Source: Candidatus Poribacteria bacterium (GTDB taxonomy: Bacteria; Poribacteria; WGA-4E; WGA-3G). Taken from it: DNA of 64,000 nt. Below are positions 35,654 to 45,193 of the stretch, in pieces (the first letter of the stretch is position 1; each line of letters starts with the position of its first letter). Both the position numbers and the translations under genes were made by a program. A model generated the notes under the pieces. The model had not been told where the DNA came from, made no database searches, and saw only the letters and a list, made by a program, of their open reading frames with translations. Where the stretch lies: the NCBI GenBank assembly GCA_022394755.1, contig JAGFCA010000005.1, forward strand, positions 30,313 to 94,312, written 5' to 3'.

Positions 35654-36472
35654 ATGAAAAAACCTAATAATTGGGCAGAATCCTACATTAATGATGGGTA
35701 TCTACTTGTTCCAGATTTGATTACATCTGATGAATGCGATGAGTTAAAAGCAGAAATGTTGAAGATCTTCCGTGGAGATTATAAGTGTGAAGCGATTCCA
35801 TCTATGCCTGATGACGCTACAGAAACTGAAATTTTGAATCGTATCATGTGTGTAGGTGAACCACATACATACAGTCCGATCATAAGTCGTTACGTTGAAC
35901 ATCCCAAAATCTGTGAAGTTCTTAAGGAAATCGTTGGAGCACATATACCTTTCTGGGATGGTGGTGTAAAGTGTATGCAGTCTATGATGTTGGGTAAAGT
36001 TCCAGGACATACAGGTAATCCTTGGCATCAGGATGAACATCCAATACCCACACGTGACCGTTCATTGGTGGGAGCATGGATAACGTTAGATGATGCAACT
36101 GTTGATAACGGATGCTTATGGGTTTTACCGAATAGCCACCGATCGGGTATTATCTATGATAGGTTTCCTCACAGTAAACGGGATGAATTTGATAGTTGTC
36201 ATGAAGCTATGGGATTCGATGATTCATCCGAAATGCCTATTGAAATGACAGCAGGAAGTGTTCTCTTCTTTAATGGGTATCTATTACACCGATCAAAAAA
36301 GAATCGTAGTGATTCATATCGTCGTGTTCTTGTGAGTCATTATTGTTCTACAGCTTCGTGGCTCGGGTGGAAGGGACAGCGGAATTATCGTGGTGTTGTT
36401 GTTGTTGCGGGGGATGATCCATATTCTGATGAAGGATATACAACACCGAATGCATGGGCGCGTTGGGAGTGA
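35654..36472 (+). CDS. phytanoyl-CoA dioxygenase (PhyH) family protein
   Basis: A 272-residue Fe(II)/2-oxoglutarate dioxygenase-like protein. The iron triad is visible: H125 and D127 in WHQDEH, and the distal H212 in LLHRSKKN, with R223/R224 in SYRRVLVSHY as the 2-oxoglutarate contact. The N-terminus has the family's YINDGYLLVPDLIT pattern and WVLPNSHRSG lies between the triad members. It is cytoplasmic and likely hydroxylates a small molecule. It is only distantly related to the three PhyH genes at 57241-62142. The next gene (RDD protein) is 55 bases downstream but looks unrelated. Confidence 0.92.
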   Translation: MKKPNNWAESYINDGYLLVPDLITSDECDELKAEMLKIFRGDYKCEAIPSMPDDATETEILNRIMCVGEPHTYSPIISRYVEHPKICEVLKEIVGAHIPFWDGGVKCMQSMMLGKVPGHTGNPWHQDEHPIPTRDRSLVGAWITLDDATVDNGCLWVLPNSHRSGIIYDRFPHSKRDEFDSCHEAMGFDDSSEMPIEMTAGSVLFFNGYLLHRSKKNRSDSYRRVLVSHYCSTASWLGWKGQRNYRGVVVVAGDDPYSDEGYTTPNAWARWE

Positions 36473-36527
36473 GTATGATTGTTAGTAGTTTTTTGTCTTT
36501 GAATATTTTTTTTGGATTGCGTGAGTA

Positions 36528-37319
36528 ATGTTTGAACAATTATCAGTAGAAACCCCAGAACAGATTTCTATAAATTACCAGAAAGCAGGCATCGGTTCAC
36601 GTTTCTATGCTGCTCTTCTTGATACAATTATCTTGTGTCTGATACTCTTTTTAGGTCTTTATGTGAATCAAGGAATGATAGAATACCTATCTGCAATATT
36701 TGGCAATTGGTTGGGTGCTATTGGGGGGATTATTGTATTTGCCATGTTTTGGGGATATTACATGATCTTTGAAATTGCTACCAATGGACAATCTCCTGGA
36801 AAGTATGTATTGGAATTGCGTGTTATCAAAGATGGTGGATATCCAATTAATTTTTCAGATTCAGCTATACGCAACTTAGTTCGTCTTGCAGATTTTATGC
36901 CCTTCTTTTACGGGATCGGATTAATAGTCATGTTGTTTAGTCCAAATTGGCAGAGATTAGGGGATTTGGCAGCAGGCACTCTGGTAGTCAAAACACCTCG
37001 TAAAAAATCATTGTCATCTAACTATGATCTCAATCCTGATGTTCCCGATTATAATGTCCCAATTGAGGAATTCCAGTATAAAGATTGGATACAATTGGAT
37101 ATGGTCACCAACGAAGAATTAATTAGGATTGGTGAATTTCTATCCCGTAGTTCTTCCTTATTGATTGATCGTCGATTCGAACTTGCACGTGCGATTGCAG
37201 CTCCACTTGTAGATAAAATGGGAGGGTATGAGAATATTCGTTATGATATTTTCTTAAAGGAGTTATATAAATTAAAAACTATACAAGAAACTCAAACAAA
37301 TGTGGATGATGGTGCATAG
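36528..37319 (+). CDS. RDD family integral membrane protein
   Basis: A 263-residue protein. The first 150 residues form the RDD domain with the signature arginine and aspartates (AGIGSRFYAALLDTIILC, then NGQSPGKYVLELRVI and SAIRNLVRLADFMP) and three or four membrane helices. The remaining 110 residues are a soluble C-terminal segment (LSRSSSLLIDRRFELARAIA, YDIFLKELYKL). RDD proteins are small membrane proteins; some act as Na+(Li+)/H+ transporters, but most have no known role. It may be linked to the multi-pass protein at 37784, although 464 bases separate them. Confidence 0.88.
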   Translation: MFEQLSVETPEQISINYQKAGIGSRFYAALLDTIILCLILFLGLYVNQGMIEYLSAIFGNWLGAIGGIIVFAMFWGYYMIFEIATNGQSPGKYVLELRVIKDGGYPINFSDSAIRNLVRLADFMPFFYGIGLIVMLFSPNWQRLGDLAAGTLVVKTPRKKSLSSNYDLNPDVPDYNVPIEEFQYKDWIQLDMVTNEELIRIGEFLSRSSSLLIDRRFELARAIAAPLVDKMGGYENIRYDIFLKELYKLKTIQETQTNVDDGA

Positions 37320-37783
37320 AGAGAATAAAAGGGGCAGGACTTACGCAAAATACTGAGTGATTAATCTGATTAGTAAGCAATTATTATTTTCATATTTTAC
37401 ACTACAATTCTGCTATCAGTAGAAAAGTAATGCTACATCCATATAAATACACCTTTCGCCCCTCCGGGGCTAAGGAAAATGGACTGAAACGTTTTCTACA
37501 CACCTTTCGCCCCGCTGGGGCTACAGTCACAGAGGAATTGCGTAACTCCTATAAGTGTTCATTTCTTTGTAAAACTGCTTAAATTCTGAGGGTAATACCA
37601 TTTCTAAGATATCACGTACCATTCATAGTGGAGATTCTATAGGAACTATTTCAGTTTCGCGACCAGGAGGTCGCTCCTACAGAGGATTGCTTTCCATTAT
37701 ATCTAATCCGAAAATAATCCATTAAGGTATTTTATTTATTAGAATTGGTATAAGATAATTACTAAGATATTTTAGGATATCTA
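37320..37783. other. intergenic region with GC-richer palindromes
   Basis: No gene is visible. The phrase CACCTTTCGCCCC followed by CCGGGGCTA or GCTGGGGCTA occurs twice (about 37450 and 37501). GACCAGGAGGTCGCTCCTAC at 37661-37680 is another short palindromic segment. These look like short dispersed repeat elements rather than regulatory sites. Confidence 0.45.
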
Positions 37784-38794
37784 ATGACAGAACCCAGAAA
37801 CTCCCACCACCCTATAGGGATAAATCAATGTTTTAAGAATGTATTTAATTTTTATACGATGCATTTTAGTGCATTCTGGCGCGTCATGATACCCGTTATC
37901 ATTCTCAGTATACTCTTAGATTCAATTATACTCTACTATTTTTACAACCATTTACCAAATACCACTTGGACGGTAGAAACCTCAGATGGTTTGACGGTTA
38001 TGAGTGAAGGTCGAATAGGTAATTTAAATTGGAGTGTAACATTTGGCTCAACCATACTATTGTTCCTATGGTTTACGATCTGCCCACTGATCCTCAGTGT
38101 ATCTGAACTATGTCGTGGAAGAGATATTTATGCCAAAGATATCTGGCAACGTACGTTCCACAAAGCTAAGAGTATCATTGGTGCCTCTTTGTTTTTGTTA
38201 ATCGTGGTAATACTTGTTGTATTATGTCTGATCTTCATAATGTTATTGTTTCTGAATTCAGGGGCACAGTTTCATACGATACCCATTATTTTAATGTTTA
38301 TTTCTATAGGAGTATACTTGACAGTTAAATGTAGTCTATTCAATCAAGTAATTATCCTTGAAAATCAAACTGCAATTAATTCATTTCGTCGTAGTAGTCA
38401 TCTTGTTTATGGTAGATGGGGAGCCGTATTTGGAAGGTATTTTTTATTATTATGGGGATCAAGTGTATTCATTTCTCTAACGTTTGGATTAACCTATTCA
38501 ATACTTACGTTAGTTGACCCACAATTTATCCCTATACGAGATAAACTACTTTCAGGTCGTATTCTTACACTGTTATTAGGAATTGATTTTTGGGCATCGT
38601 ATAATAATATGAGAATCGCATTTGGAAATATCAGTGCTGTTTTGAATGATATACCGACTTATTCAGTAATTTTGGGTTTATTTATAATGAAAACAATTTT
38701 GTACGGCTTTTTTGCCCCTATTTGGGCAATTTTGAAGACACACCTATACTTTGAACAAACAGGAGATGTATCTGAGAATGCACTGATCCAGTAA
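37784..38794 (+). CDS. multi-pass membrane protein of unknown function
   Basis: A 336-residue protein with about six predicted membrane helices: VMIPVIILSILLDSIILYYF, ILLFLWFTICPLILSV, GASLFLLIVVILVVLCLIFI, IPIILMFISIGVYLTV, LWGSSVFISLTFGLTYSILT and MKTILYGFFAPIWAIL. Between the fourth and fifth, the segment NSFRRSSHLVYGRWGAVFGR resembles the cytoplasmic loop of glycerophosphodiester-phosphodiesterase membrane domains and DUF975-type proteins, which also have repeated helix-loop patterns. I do not assign a function. It is followed by the convergent queG gene. Confidence 0.65.
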   Translation: MTEPRNSHHPIGINQCFKNVFNFYTMHFSAFWRVMIPVIILSILLDSIILYYFYNHLPNTTWTVETSDGLTVMSEGRIGNLNWSVTFGSTILLFLWFTICPLILSVSELCRGRDIYAKDIWQRTFHKAKSIIGASLFLLIVVILVVLCLIFIMLLFLNSGAQFHTIPIILMFISIGVYLTVKCSLFNQVIILENQTAINSFRRSSHLVYGRWGAVFGRYFLLLWGSSVFISLTFGLTYSILTLVDPQFIPIRDKLLSGRILTLLLGIDFWASYNNMRIAFGNISAVLNDIPTYSVILGLFIMKTILYGFFAPIWAILKTHLYFEQTGDVSENALIQ

Positions 38795-38822
38795 GCGTAT
38801 CTATACGTAAAGGATATATAAC

Positions 38823-39959
38823 TCAGTTGGAAATGAAATGTAAAGCATCTTGAATTTCAGTGATAACCTCAGGGACAATTTCATTCTCTAATTGATTCTC
38901 TAATGCTTTTGTAGCGTTTTTCCCTCCGATTTGTCCTAATGCCCATGCAGCATGCCCACGAATCATAGGTTCGTCATTTATTATTGCTTTTTTTAAAGCC
39001 GGAACAGCAGTGGGTGAACCCCAGTTACCGATTGCAACTATTACGTTTCGTAGGAACCCCTTCCACTTTGTGCGTTTGATAGGACTCCCTTTGTATTTTT
39101 TGCTAAAATCCGAATGAGTTATTCCCATTAATGTTAGTAATTCTGGTACGAGATTATCTTTGCGAGGATGAAATGCTGGTTCTGATGTTGGAACAGCCTT
39201 ACTATTCCATGGACAGACTTCTTGACAGATATCACATCCAAAAATTAGGTTTCCTATTTGTGGGCGTAATTCCTTTGGTATACTATCTTTTAACTCTATA
39301 GTTAGATAGGAGATACACAACCGAGAATCAAGCACATTCGGTTCAAGAATGGCATCAGTGGGACATGCCTCAATACACTTCGTACATGTACCACAACTGC
39401 CTCGAGCAGGTTCTGTATTATATTCTAATTCAAGACTAATTAGTATTTCAGATAAAAAATACCAAGACCCCGTCTGCCAGTTTATCAGGTTTGTATTTTT
39501 CCCAATCCATCCGAGACCTGAATTCTGTGCATATTCTCTCTCCAATATAGGTCCTGAGTCTACAAAAACACGACTTTGTAATTCTGATTCTGCCGTGGTT
39601 TTAATGTAATCTACAAGTTGTTGGAGTTTATCTCGGATAACATCATGGTAATCATCACCCCATGCATAACGTGATATCTGTCCATGACTCGGATCCTCAG
39701 ATAGATCTGTTGGAGGATCAACACTGTAATAGTTCATGGCGAGACTTATCACTGACTTAGTCTCTTTAAGAAGCGTTCGTGGATTTTCTTTAAGTGGTAA
39801 GTGTCTTTTTAGATATTCCATCTTACCCGCATACCCGTTTTCCAACCATTTTCTATACAGGTCTATAGTTTCGCTATCTTTAGCAGGGGAAATGCCAACG
39901 AGTTCAAATCCGAGTTCATTAGAACGGGTATGAATTTTCTGGGTTAATGTGCTTTTCAT
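38823..39959 (-). CDS. queG: epoxyqueuosine reductase
   Basis: A 378-residue enzyme that reduces epoxyqueuosine to queuosine in tRNA, the last step of queuosine synthesis, using cobalamin and two [4Fe-4S] clusters. The catalytic aspartate lies in VDSGPILEREYA and is followed by GLGWIGKNTNLI. Cluster ligands are CGTCTKCIEACP and CDICQEVCPWN. The C-terminus has HEAT-like repeats (AVPALKKAI, MIRGHAAWALGQIGG), as in QueG. The length is normal for the family. It is a stand-alone gene, convergent with the membrane protein at 37784. Confidence 0.95.
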   Translation of the reverse strand: MKSTLTQKIHTRSNELGFELVGISPAKDSETIDLYRKWLENGYAGKMEYLKRHLPLKENPRTLLKETKSVISLAMNYYSVDPPTDLSEDPSHGQISRYAWGDDYHDVIRDKLQQLVDYIKTTAESELQSRVFVDSGPILEREYAQNSGLGWIGKNTNLINWQTGSWYFLSEILISLELEYNTEPARGSCGTCTKCIEACPTDAILEPNVLDSRLCISYLTIELKDSIPKELRPQIGNLIFGCDICQEVCPWNSKAVPTSEPAFHPRKDNLVPELLTLMGITHSDFSKKYKGSPIKRTKWKGFLRNVIVAIGNWGSPTAVPALKKAIINDEPMIRGHAAWALGQIGGKNATKALENQLENEIVPEVITEIQDALHFISN

Positions 39960-40100
39960 ACTTAATTATTGACTTTGGGGGTTATGTAAATAGAAAATTA
40001 TGAGTTGTGATGAAATAAACGATCGTATTGATTAGGATAGTTGATAGTCTATTTGGGTGGTGTAAAATTGTTAGGTAAAAGGGATTTCTTAATATGAGAA

Positions 40101-41165
40101 TTATTTGGTTCCACGAGGATAAGATCCGAGAATTTTTACATCATGACATAGATCCCAAAGTTGATCAAGCGCATCACGGACATGCTGATCGTCTGTATGT
40201 CCATCTATATCGGCAAAAAATATATAATCCCACGGTTTTGAACGCGATGGTAAGGATTCAATATAACTAAGATTCAGTTGATTTGTTTCTAATACTCCTA
40301 ATATCTGATATAATGCCCCGATTTTATCTTTAATTGCAAAGAAAATAGAAGTGCAATCATGTCCGCTTTTACCAACTATTTGTGAACCGATGATGAGAAA
40401 CCGTGTTGTATTATTTGATTCATCCATGATAGAATCGGCAATTATAGGTACATCATACATCTCACTTGCGAGTTGACTTGCGATGGCTGCACTGTTAGGT
40501 TCGTCTGCAGCCCGTTTTGCTGCATCTGAAGTACTAACGACTTCAATTTGTTCTATTGATTTCAGATTTCTGTTCAACCACATTCTACACTGAGAGAACG
40601 GTTGTCGGTGTGAGTATATTCGTTGTATCTCATTTAGCGGTACTTTAGATATGAGATGATGTCTGATAGGTAGATATATTTCTGCACAGATATTTAATTG
40701 GGTATGTAAGAAGCGTTCTAATACATCACGAACAGTTCCATACACAGAGTTTTCGATTGCCACGACCCCAAAGTCTGCGCGTCCTGTTTCAACTTCGGTG
40801 AATATGTCAATCTGTGGTGTGATAGGAATCATTTCGACATTAGGACCAAAAAAGGATAAACAGGCAGTATGTCCAAAACTTCCTTCAGGACCGAGGAATG
40901 CAACACGATTCTTAATTTGTGTTGTCCGTGAAGTATAGAAAATCTCGTTCCATATCTTGTCTATGGCGGTGTGAGGATATATACCATGATTCTGTTTTTT
41001 CAGTCGATTCAGAATTTCATTTTCTCTATGGGGTACATAAATCTCATCCCCAGAGTCCGCCTTTATACTTCCGACCTTCTTAGAAATATCAAGACGTTTA
41101 TGCAGTAGTTCTAATAACTCATTATCTATGTTATTGATTTGGTCGCGTAGATCTTTTAGTGCCAA
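40101..41165 (-). CDS. pheA: bifunctional chorismate mutase/prephenate dehydratase (P-protein)
   Basis: A 354-residue enzyme for phenylalanine synthesis. Residues 1-85 form an AroQ-type chorismate mutase (LRDQINNIDNELLELLHKRL). Residues ~90-275 are prephenate dehydratase: VAFLGPEGSFGHTA at the start and the catalytic threonine in NNTTRFLII. Residues ~280-354 form the ACT regulatory domain; the usual ESRP motif reads ESLPSR here, which should still bind phenylalanine for feedback control. The start is TTG at 41165, with AGGAG nine bases upstream. The DUF5069-like gene lies upstream, separated by the repeat at 41200-41275. Confidence 0.95.
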   Translation of the reverse strand: MALKDLRDQINNIDNELLELLHKRLDISKKVGSIKADSGDEIYVPHRENEILNRLKKQNHGIYPHTAIDKIWNEIFYTSRTTQIKNRVAFLGPEGSFGHTACLSFFGPNVEMIPITPQIDIFTEVETGRADFGVVAIENSVYGTVRDVLERFLHTQLNICAEIYLPIRHHLISKVPLNEIQRIYSHRQPFSQCRMWLNRNLKSIEQIEVVSTSDAAKRAADEPNSAAIASQLASEMYDVPIIADSIMDESNNTTRFLIIGSQIVGKSGHDCTSIFFAIKDKIGALYQILGVLETNQLNLSYIESLPSRSKPWDYIFFADIDGHTDDQHVRDALDQLWDLCHDVKILGSYPRGTK

Positions 41166-41199
41166 GTAAATGTACTCCTAACGTACCTTAAACTATTTT

Positions 41200-41275
41200 A
41201 AAAAATGATTATCCCATGAACATATGCTTCGTATGTCTTGAAATACCGCACAAACTGGAAGTTTATGCTACATTA
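41200..41275. repeat. 76-bp dispersed repeat, copy 1
   Basis: Nearly identical to 50569-50644, with about four differences. It contains the TACCGCA...ATGCTA hairpin (AAACT at 41252-41256, AGTTT at 41260-41264). It lies just upstream of pheA. Confidence 0.85.
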
Positions 41276-41434
41276 GAAAGATAAAAAAAGAGATTTTAGT
41301 TATCTGAAATGGTATTATTACACATTCACGAGGAAACTGCTCCTGCCTTTTAGTGTAAATTCAATATTACGATCTGCAATAAATCAAAATTACAATAGCA
41401 CAACAAGGGAATGTGTTTCATGTTGAATGGAACC

Positions 41435-41455
41435 CCGGCAGGTAAAACCCGCCGG
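41435..41455 (-). terminator. GC-rich hairpin downstream of the DUF5069-like gene
   Basis: On the minus strand CCGGCGGG pairs with CCTGCCGG (eight pairs, one G-U) around a five-base loop, 27 bases after the TAA at 41482. There is no T-run, so termination is uncertain. Confidence 0.4.
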
Positions 41456-41481
41456 AGTTAACACAATTGATAATAATATGA

Positions 41482-41727
41482 TTACTCATTCAATTTCTTC
41501 ATGGCAGCAATCATTTCGTCGTCTGAGGGATTGTTTTTCACCATATCAACAAAATCCTCAGCGGAGATCTTATGTTCCTCCAGGAACATTTTATCCTGCG
41601 GTCAAGGATATATATATTCTCCGATAATACCCTGTAGTTTTGCTTTTGCTTTATCGGAAATTCTTGCTAACCAAGGAATACCGCCAATGATCATATCTCT
41701 ATGTCGTGGTTTCCAATCAAGAGACAT
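41482..41727 (-). CDS. DUF5069-like protein with in-frame TGA (candidate selenoprotein)
   Basis: The ATG at 41727 has an excellent GGAGG site. The frame gives MSLDWKPRHRDMIIGGIPWL, ARISDKAKAKLQG and GEYIYP, then TGA at 41602-41604 (codon 42), then PQDKMFLEEHKISAEDFVDM and a TAA at 41482. The two halves are in the same frame and together make an 81-residue protein matching the DUF5069 pattern, in which GEYIYPCPxD is expected, so the TGA is at the cysteine position. A 7-bp hairpin follows (see the next entry). Two readings remain: UGA read as selenocysteine, or a one-base nonsense mutation of a Cys codon. Nothing else in the frame is damaged. DUF5069 is a small soluble family of unknown function. 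Confidence 0.65.
41572..41589 (-). promoter_or_regulatory. SECIS-like hairpin after the in-frame TGA
   Basis: On the minus strand ATGTTCC (41589-41583) and GGAACAT (41578-41572) form a perfect 7-bp stem around the loop TGGA. The loop starts 19 bases after the TGA. Bacterial SECIS models expect a stem-loop with a 16-37-base distance from UGA to the loop and a G within the first two loop bases; both hold here. This is a pattern match, not proof. Confidence 0.45.
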
Positions 41728-41779
41728 ATTTACCACCTCCTTTATTATTTCCTAATTTCATAATTGTATATGTCATTTA

Positions 41780-44700
41780 TTACTGACTTTTATCCTGAAG
41801 TTGCTTTAATATGGATTCTAATTTTCCAAGTTGACGTCCGTATTCTGTCCAGTTCCCATTCCGTTGTGCATTTTGTGCATTGTTGAAATTAATATTCGCT
41901 TGTTCAATAAGGGAACGTACAGATGTATCATCGTCTGATAGATTTGTACTATCAATCGTTTCATTAGTATCGCTTTCTAATGAAGACTCCTGTGGACTTG
42001 TCCCATCTGCGAACATGTTAATGAGAGCTTCGTTTAGAGTCTTTCCCCAGACCACTTTGTTTTCATATCCAATAACAACCTGTCGCAATTCAGGTATAGC
42101 GGTTTCTTCATCTTCAGATTGAATATAAATAGGTTCAACATATAGCAGTGAATTGTTCATCGGAAGAATCAACAGATTACCGCGTAATACTCGTGACCCT
42201 TCTGTATTCCAAAGACTAATCTGCTGTGAAATTTCTGGTTCTTGACTAATAAAGTTCTCAACTTGCATTGGACCCGCAATTTGTTTTCCTTTTGGAAAAC
42301 GATACACTAATAATTGCCCGTACTGCGGTAAATCGCATCGTGCTGCGAGCCAAGCGGTTAGGTTTGGTTTGTTCAGCGGTGTATAAGGTAGCATTAACAT
42401 AAATTCTGCTCTATCCTGACCGGGTAACTTTATGACAACATAATATGGTTCAACGGGTTGTCCATTTGATGGTGCCTTTCTCACAGGTTGTTGCTGTTGA
42501 ACAAAAGGGGACCTCTGTTGCTGAGGAGCGACTTGTTGTAATTCAGCATCAGTATTATCATATAGTTCCCATCCAATTTCCCATCTATCTTCACCTGCAT
42601 AAAAAGTATCAGGATTTTTCATGTGATAATCTTGATATACTCTGGATTGTATAAGAAACATTGATGTGGGATAACGAATATGTTGCTTAAGTTCCTCTGG
42701 CATCTCGGAAAAAGGCTTAAATAAATCTGGAAAGATATTTCGATAACATTCAGCAATTGGGTCTTTCTCTCTTTCCATTATATAGAATTCTACAGTGCCA
42801 TCATACGCGTCCACAAGAACTTTAACAGAATTTCTTATGTAATTACCCCATGGTGCCCCATCCTGTTGTGTACCTACGACTTGTGGTCGTCTTCTATCTC
42901 TTAGAAATTCATTCATAGAGACAGAATACGGGTATCTATGTGTGATGGTATAAGCATCCATCATCCATACAATTTTTCCTTTGTGGAGGACAATATAAGG
43001 ATCTCCATCGTACCTTAAAAAAGGAGCAATTTTCTGAATCCGTTTTTTGATATTTCGGTCATATAGAATTCGACTTGTAGATGATATTTCACCCGGTAAA
43101 ACGAATTTAATCTCTTTATCAAACTTCAACATATAAACCAGTTTACGCCAAAAGGAGTTTAGCTCAACGCCGCCTTCACCTTGGTATACATATTCAGCAT
43201 ATTGTTGCCCTTCAATCGGATAATCAAATTCCAATGGCTGGTTTCTGTCAGGATGAATAATTACATATCTATCAGTTCTTTCACCGTAATAGATACGAGG
43301 ACCCGGTGTTTCAGTGAATCTATAGGGCCATTGTTCATCGTATTGAATAGGTGGCAATTCTTGAATATACATCTTTGGTTTGCCATTTACAATTTCATTG
43401 ACAGGACTCACTACTGCACCGTAGCCGTGCGTGTAAGTATAAGTCTGTTTGTACCAGTCATTTCTGATTTCTACTGGTAAATCGTTTATGTTTAACTCAC
43501 GTGCTGATAGCATGACTTGTCTAATTTCATCGTTTATTACATACCTATCAATGTCAACATCGAAGAAATCGTATTGTGAGCGTAATTCCTGTAACTGCCT
43601 AAACGTTCTACGTAAAGGACGCCAATCCCATAGACGTATACTATTGAAGACAGGTGCGTTTTCTTCACTTGTAATATCTTCGTAGCTAAGGACTTCTGTC
43701 AGAGGATATTCTTCCTCTACAACCTTATTTTCTGACAGTCCGTATGCTTGTAGAGTGGATTTGATGTTGTAATTAATGTAATCTGCTTCTAATACTTGCT
43801 TGAGTGGATCAACTCTAAGGGTTTGTACCATACGTGGATAGAATTGGCCTAATATTCCAGCAATGATAAATACAATTAGACTACCAAAAGCAAACTTATT
43901 ACTTCGTAAGAAGACACTAATTATGAAAATCACTGCACATATTACAGTGAGGACAATCATTATATATAGAATTGGAAGACGTGCATTTATTGCTGCATAA
44001 CCTCCACCGCCACGAACGATTTCGTTTGACGTATATAGTAGGTCATACATTACAAAACGATAGTTCCAAGCACGGAATATAAGTGTTAACCCTACGAGTA
44101 TGAAAAGGTGTGCTTTTACTTTGAAAGGAGGACGGAAACGGAGTTGATCCGTATCTCCTGTAATTAATCCATGGAAAAAGTAGATGATTACTGAGAAAAC
44201 AGTAACAAGAAAGAAGATGCCAAACAGTGTGCCGCAAATATACCGCCACATCGGCATTTCAAACACATAATAGGAGACATCCTTTTTGAATATCGGGTCG
44301 CGTGCAAGCGATGTAAAATACGCTTTCTGACCACCTTCAACTTGGATAGAAGTATTTAACTTTAAACCAATTGGTAGGGGAATAATTTTATTATTTTGTT
44401 CTCTTTGTTCAGTGACCACCTGATTAACTGTTGCAGTAATTGGCTCGTTTTCGTCGACAAATACCTTTATTTCATCCCCAATCTGAACCTTTTTAGCTTG
44501 CAATTCTAATGTTGATACAGATATTGTATCTGAATCAAATCCATCATTTACAGTAATAGGTGTAGCAGACTGAAAGTCCAATTGTCCCGCATGAGTATAC
44601 CGTAAATATATTTCCCATCTATCAGTTGCTGAATACCCCATTAGAATACTAAAAAGGACTGCCATTATGGTGAGTCCACCATATATCATCTTTCTGGTGT

Positions 44701-44989
44701 TTGTTTCTCCTCCTGTGAATTCTGTGCCACCTAAGAATGCAGGACTGAGATGTGCGGGGGTGTATTTATAGACTATATACAGATTTATTAGCAGTATAAT
44801 CAGATAGGTTAAACCAACAATTACCCCAACGAGTATCTTAGTGTATAGTATTTCGGTATATATTGAAAGATAGTTCAGCATTTTAAACCATAGTATATCG
44901 GGGTATATATTTATCCATGCTGTTATTATACCGCCCAGAATTGCTATGATTCCAGCTGTGAGAATTAGTCGTTTTACTCGTGGTTCCAT
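41780..44989 (-). CDS. UPF0182 (COG1615) large membrane protein
   Basis: A 1069-residue protein. The first ~390 residues hold about seven membrane helices (LILTAGIIAILGGIITAW, ILVGVIVGLTYLIILLINLY, ICGTLFGIFFLVTVFSVIIY, FILVGLTLIFRAW and others), with NYRFVMYDLLYTSNEIVRGGGG after the fourth or fifth helix. A long extracytoplasmic domain follows, with blocks typical of UPF0182 (ADYINYNIKSTLQAYGL, RLWDWRPLRRTFRQLQELR, YGAVVSPVNEI, WMMDAYTITHRYPYS, YPTSMFLIQSRVYQDYHM, GPMQVENFISQEPEIS). The C-terminal tail is acidic, with a short coiled coil. The family is widespread but uncharacterised. The start has AGGAG six bases upstream. Confidence 0.93.
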   Translation of the reverse strand: MEPRVKRLILTAGIIAILGGIITAWINIYPDILWFKMLNYLSIYTEILYTKILVGVIVGLTYLIILLINLYIVYKYTPAHLSPAFLGGTEFTGGETNTRKMIYGGLTIMAVLFSILMGYSATDRWEIYLRYTHAGQLDFQSATPITVNDGFDSDTISVSTLELQAKKVQIGDEIKVFVDENEPITATVNQVVTEQREQNNKIIPLPIGLKLNTSIQVEGGQKAYFTSLARDPIFKKDVSYYVFEMPMWRYICGTLFGIFFLVTVFSVIIYFFHGLITGDTDQLRFRPPFKVKAHLFILVGLTLIFRAWNYRFVMYDLLYTSNEIVRGGGGYAAINARLPILYIMIVLTVICAVIFIISVFLRSNKFAFGSLIVFIIAGILGQFYPRMVQTLRVDPLKQVLEADYINYNIKSTLQAYGLSENKVVEEEYPLTEVLSYEDITSEENAPVFNSIRLWDWRPLRRTFRQLQELRSQYDFFDVDIDRYVINDEIRQVMLSARELNINDLPVEIRNDWYKQTYTYTHGYGAVVSPVNEIVNGKPKMYIQELPPIQYDEQWPYRFTETPGPRIYYGERTDRYVIIHPDRNQPLEFDYPIEGQQYAEYVYQGEGGVELNSFWRKLVYMLKFDKEIKFVLPGEISSTSRILYDRNIKKRIQKIAPFLRYDGDPYIVLHKGKIVWMMDAYTITHRYPYSVSMNEFLRDRRRPQVVGTQQDGAPWGNYIRNSVKVLVDAYDGTVEFYIMEREKDPIAECYRNIFPDLFKPFSEMPEELKQHIRYPTSMFLIQSRVYQDYHMKNPDTFYAGEDRWEIGWELYDNTDAELQQVAPQQQRSPFVQQQQPVRKAPSNGQPVEPYYVVIKLPGQDRAEFMLMLPYTPLNKPNLTAWLAARCDLPQYGQLLVYRFPKGKQIAGPMQVENFISQEPEISQQISLWNTEGSRVLRGNLLILPMNNSLLYVEPIYIQSEDEETAIPELRQVVIGYENKVVWGKTLNEALINMFADGTSPQESSLESDTNETIDSTNLSDDDTSVRSLIEQANINFNNAQNAQRNGNWTEYGRQLGKLESILKQLQDKSQ

Positions 44990-45193
44990 TAGTACTCCTT
45001 ATAGATCTATAGCGAACCTAAAAATATATGCACACTCCCAAAGGTAGGAATTTCATTAAACCAATTATGAGAATGAGAATCAATGGTATTGTTATTAAAC
45101 CTATCCTACCGTAGGGTGTAAGTAATTATGATTTAAACTATGATATTTCTAAACCGTAGCTCCAAAATAAACTTATGTATTTCAAGTACGTTA

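Noticed and set aside
41501..41755. Plus-strand 84-codon frame over the DUF5069-like gene
   Set aside because: It is the antisense shadow of the minus-strand gene, which has the ribosome binding site and the family match.
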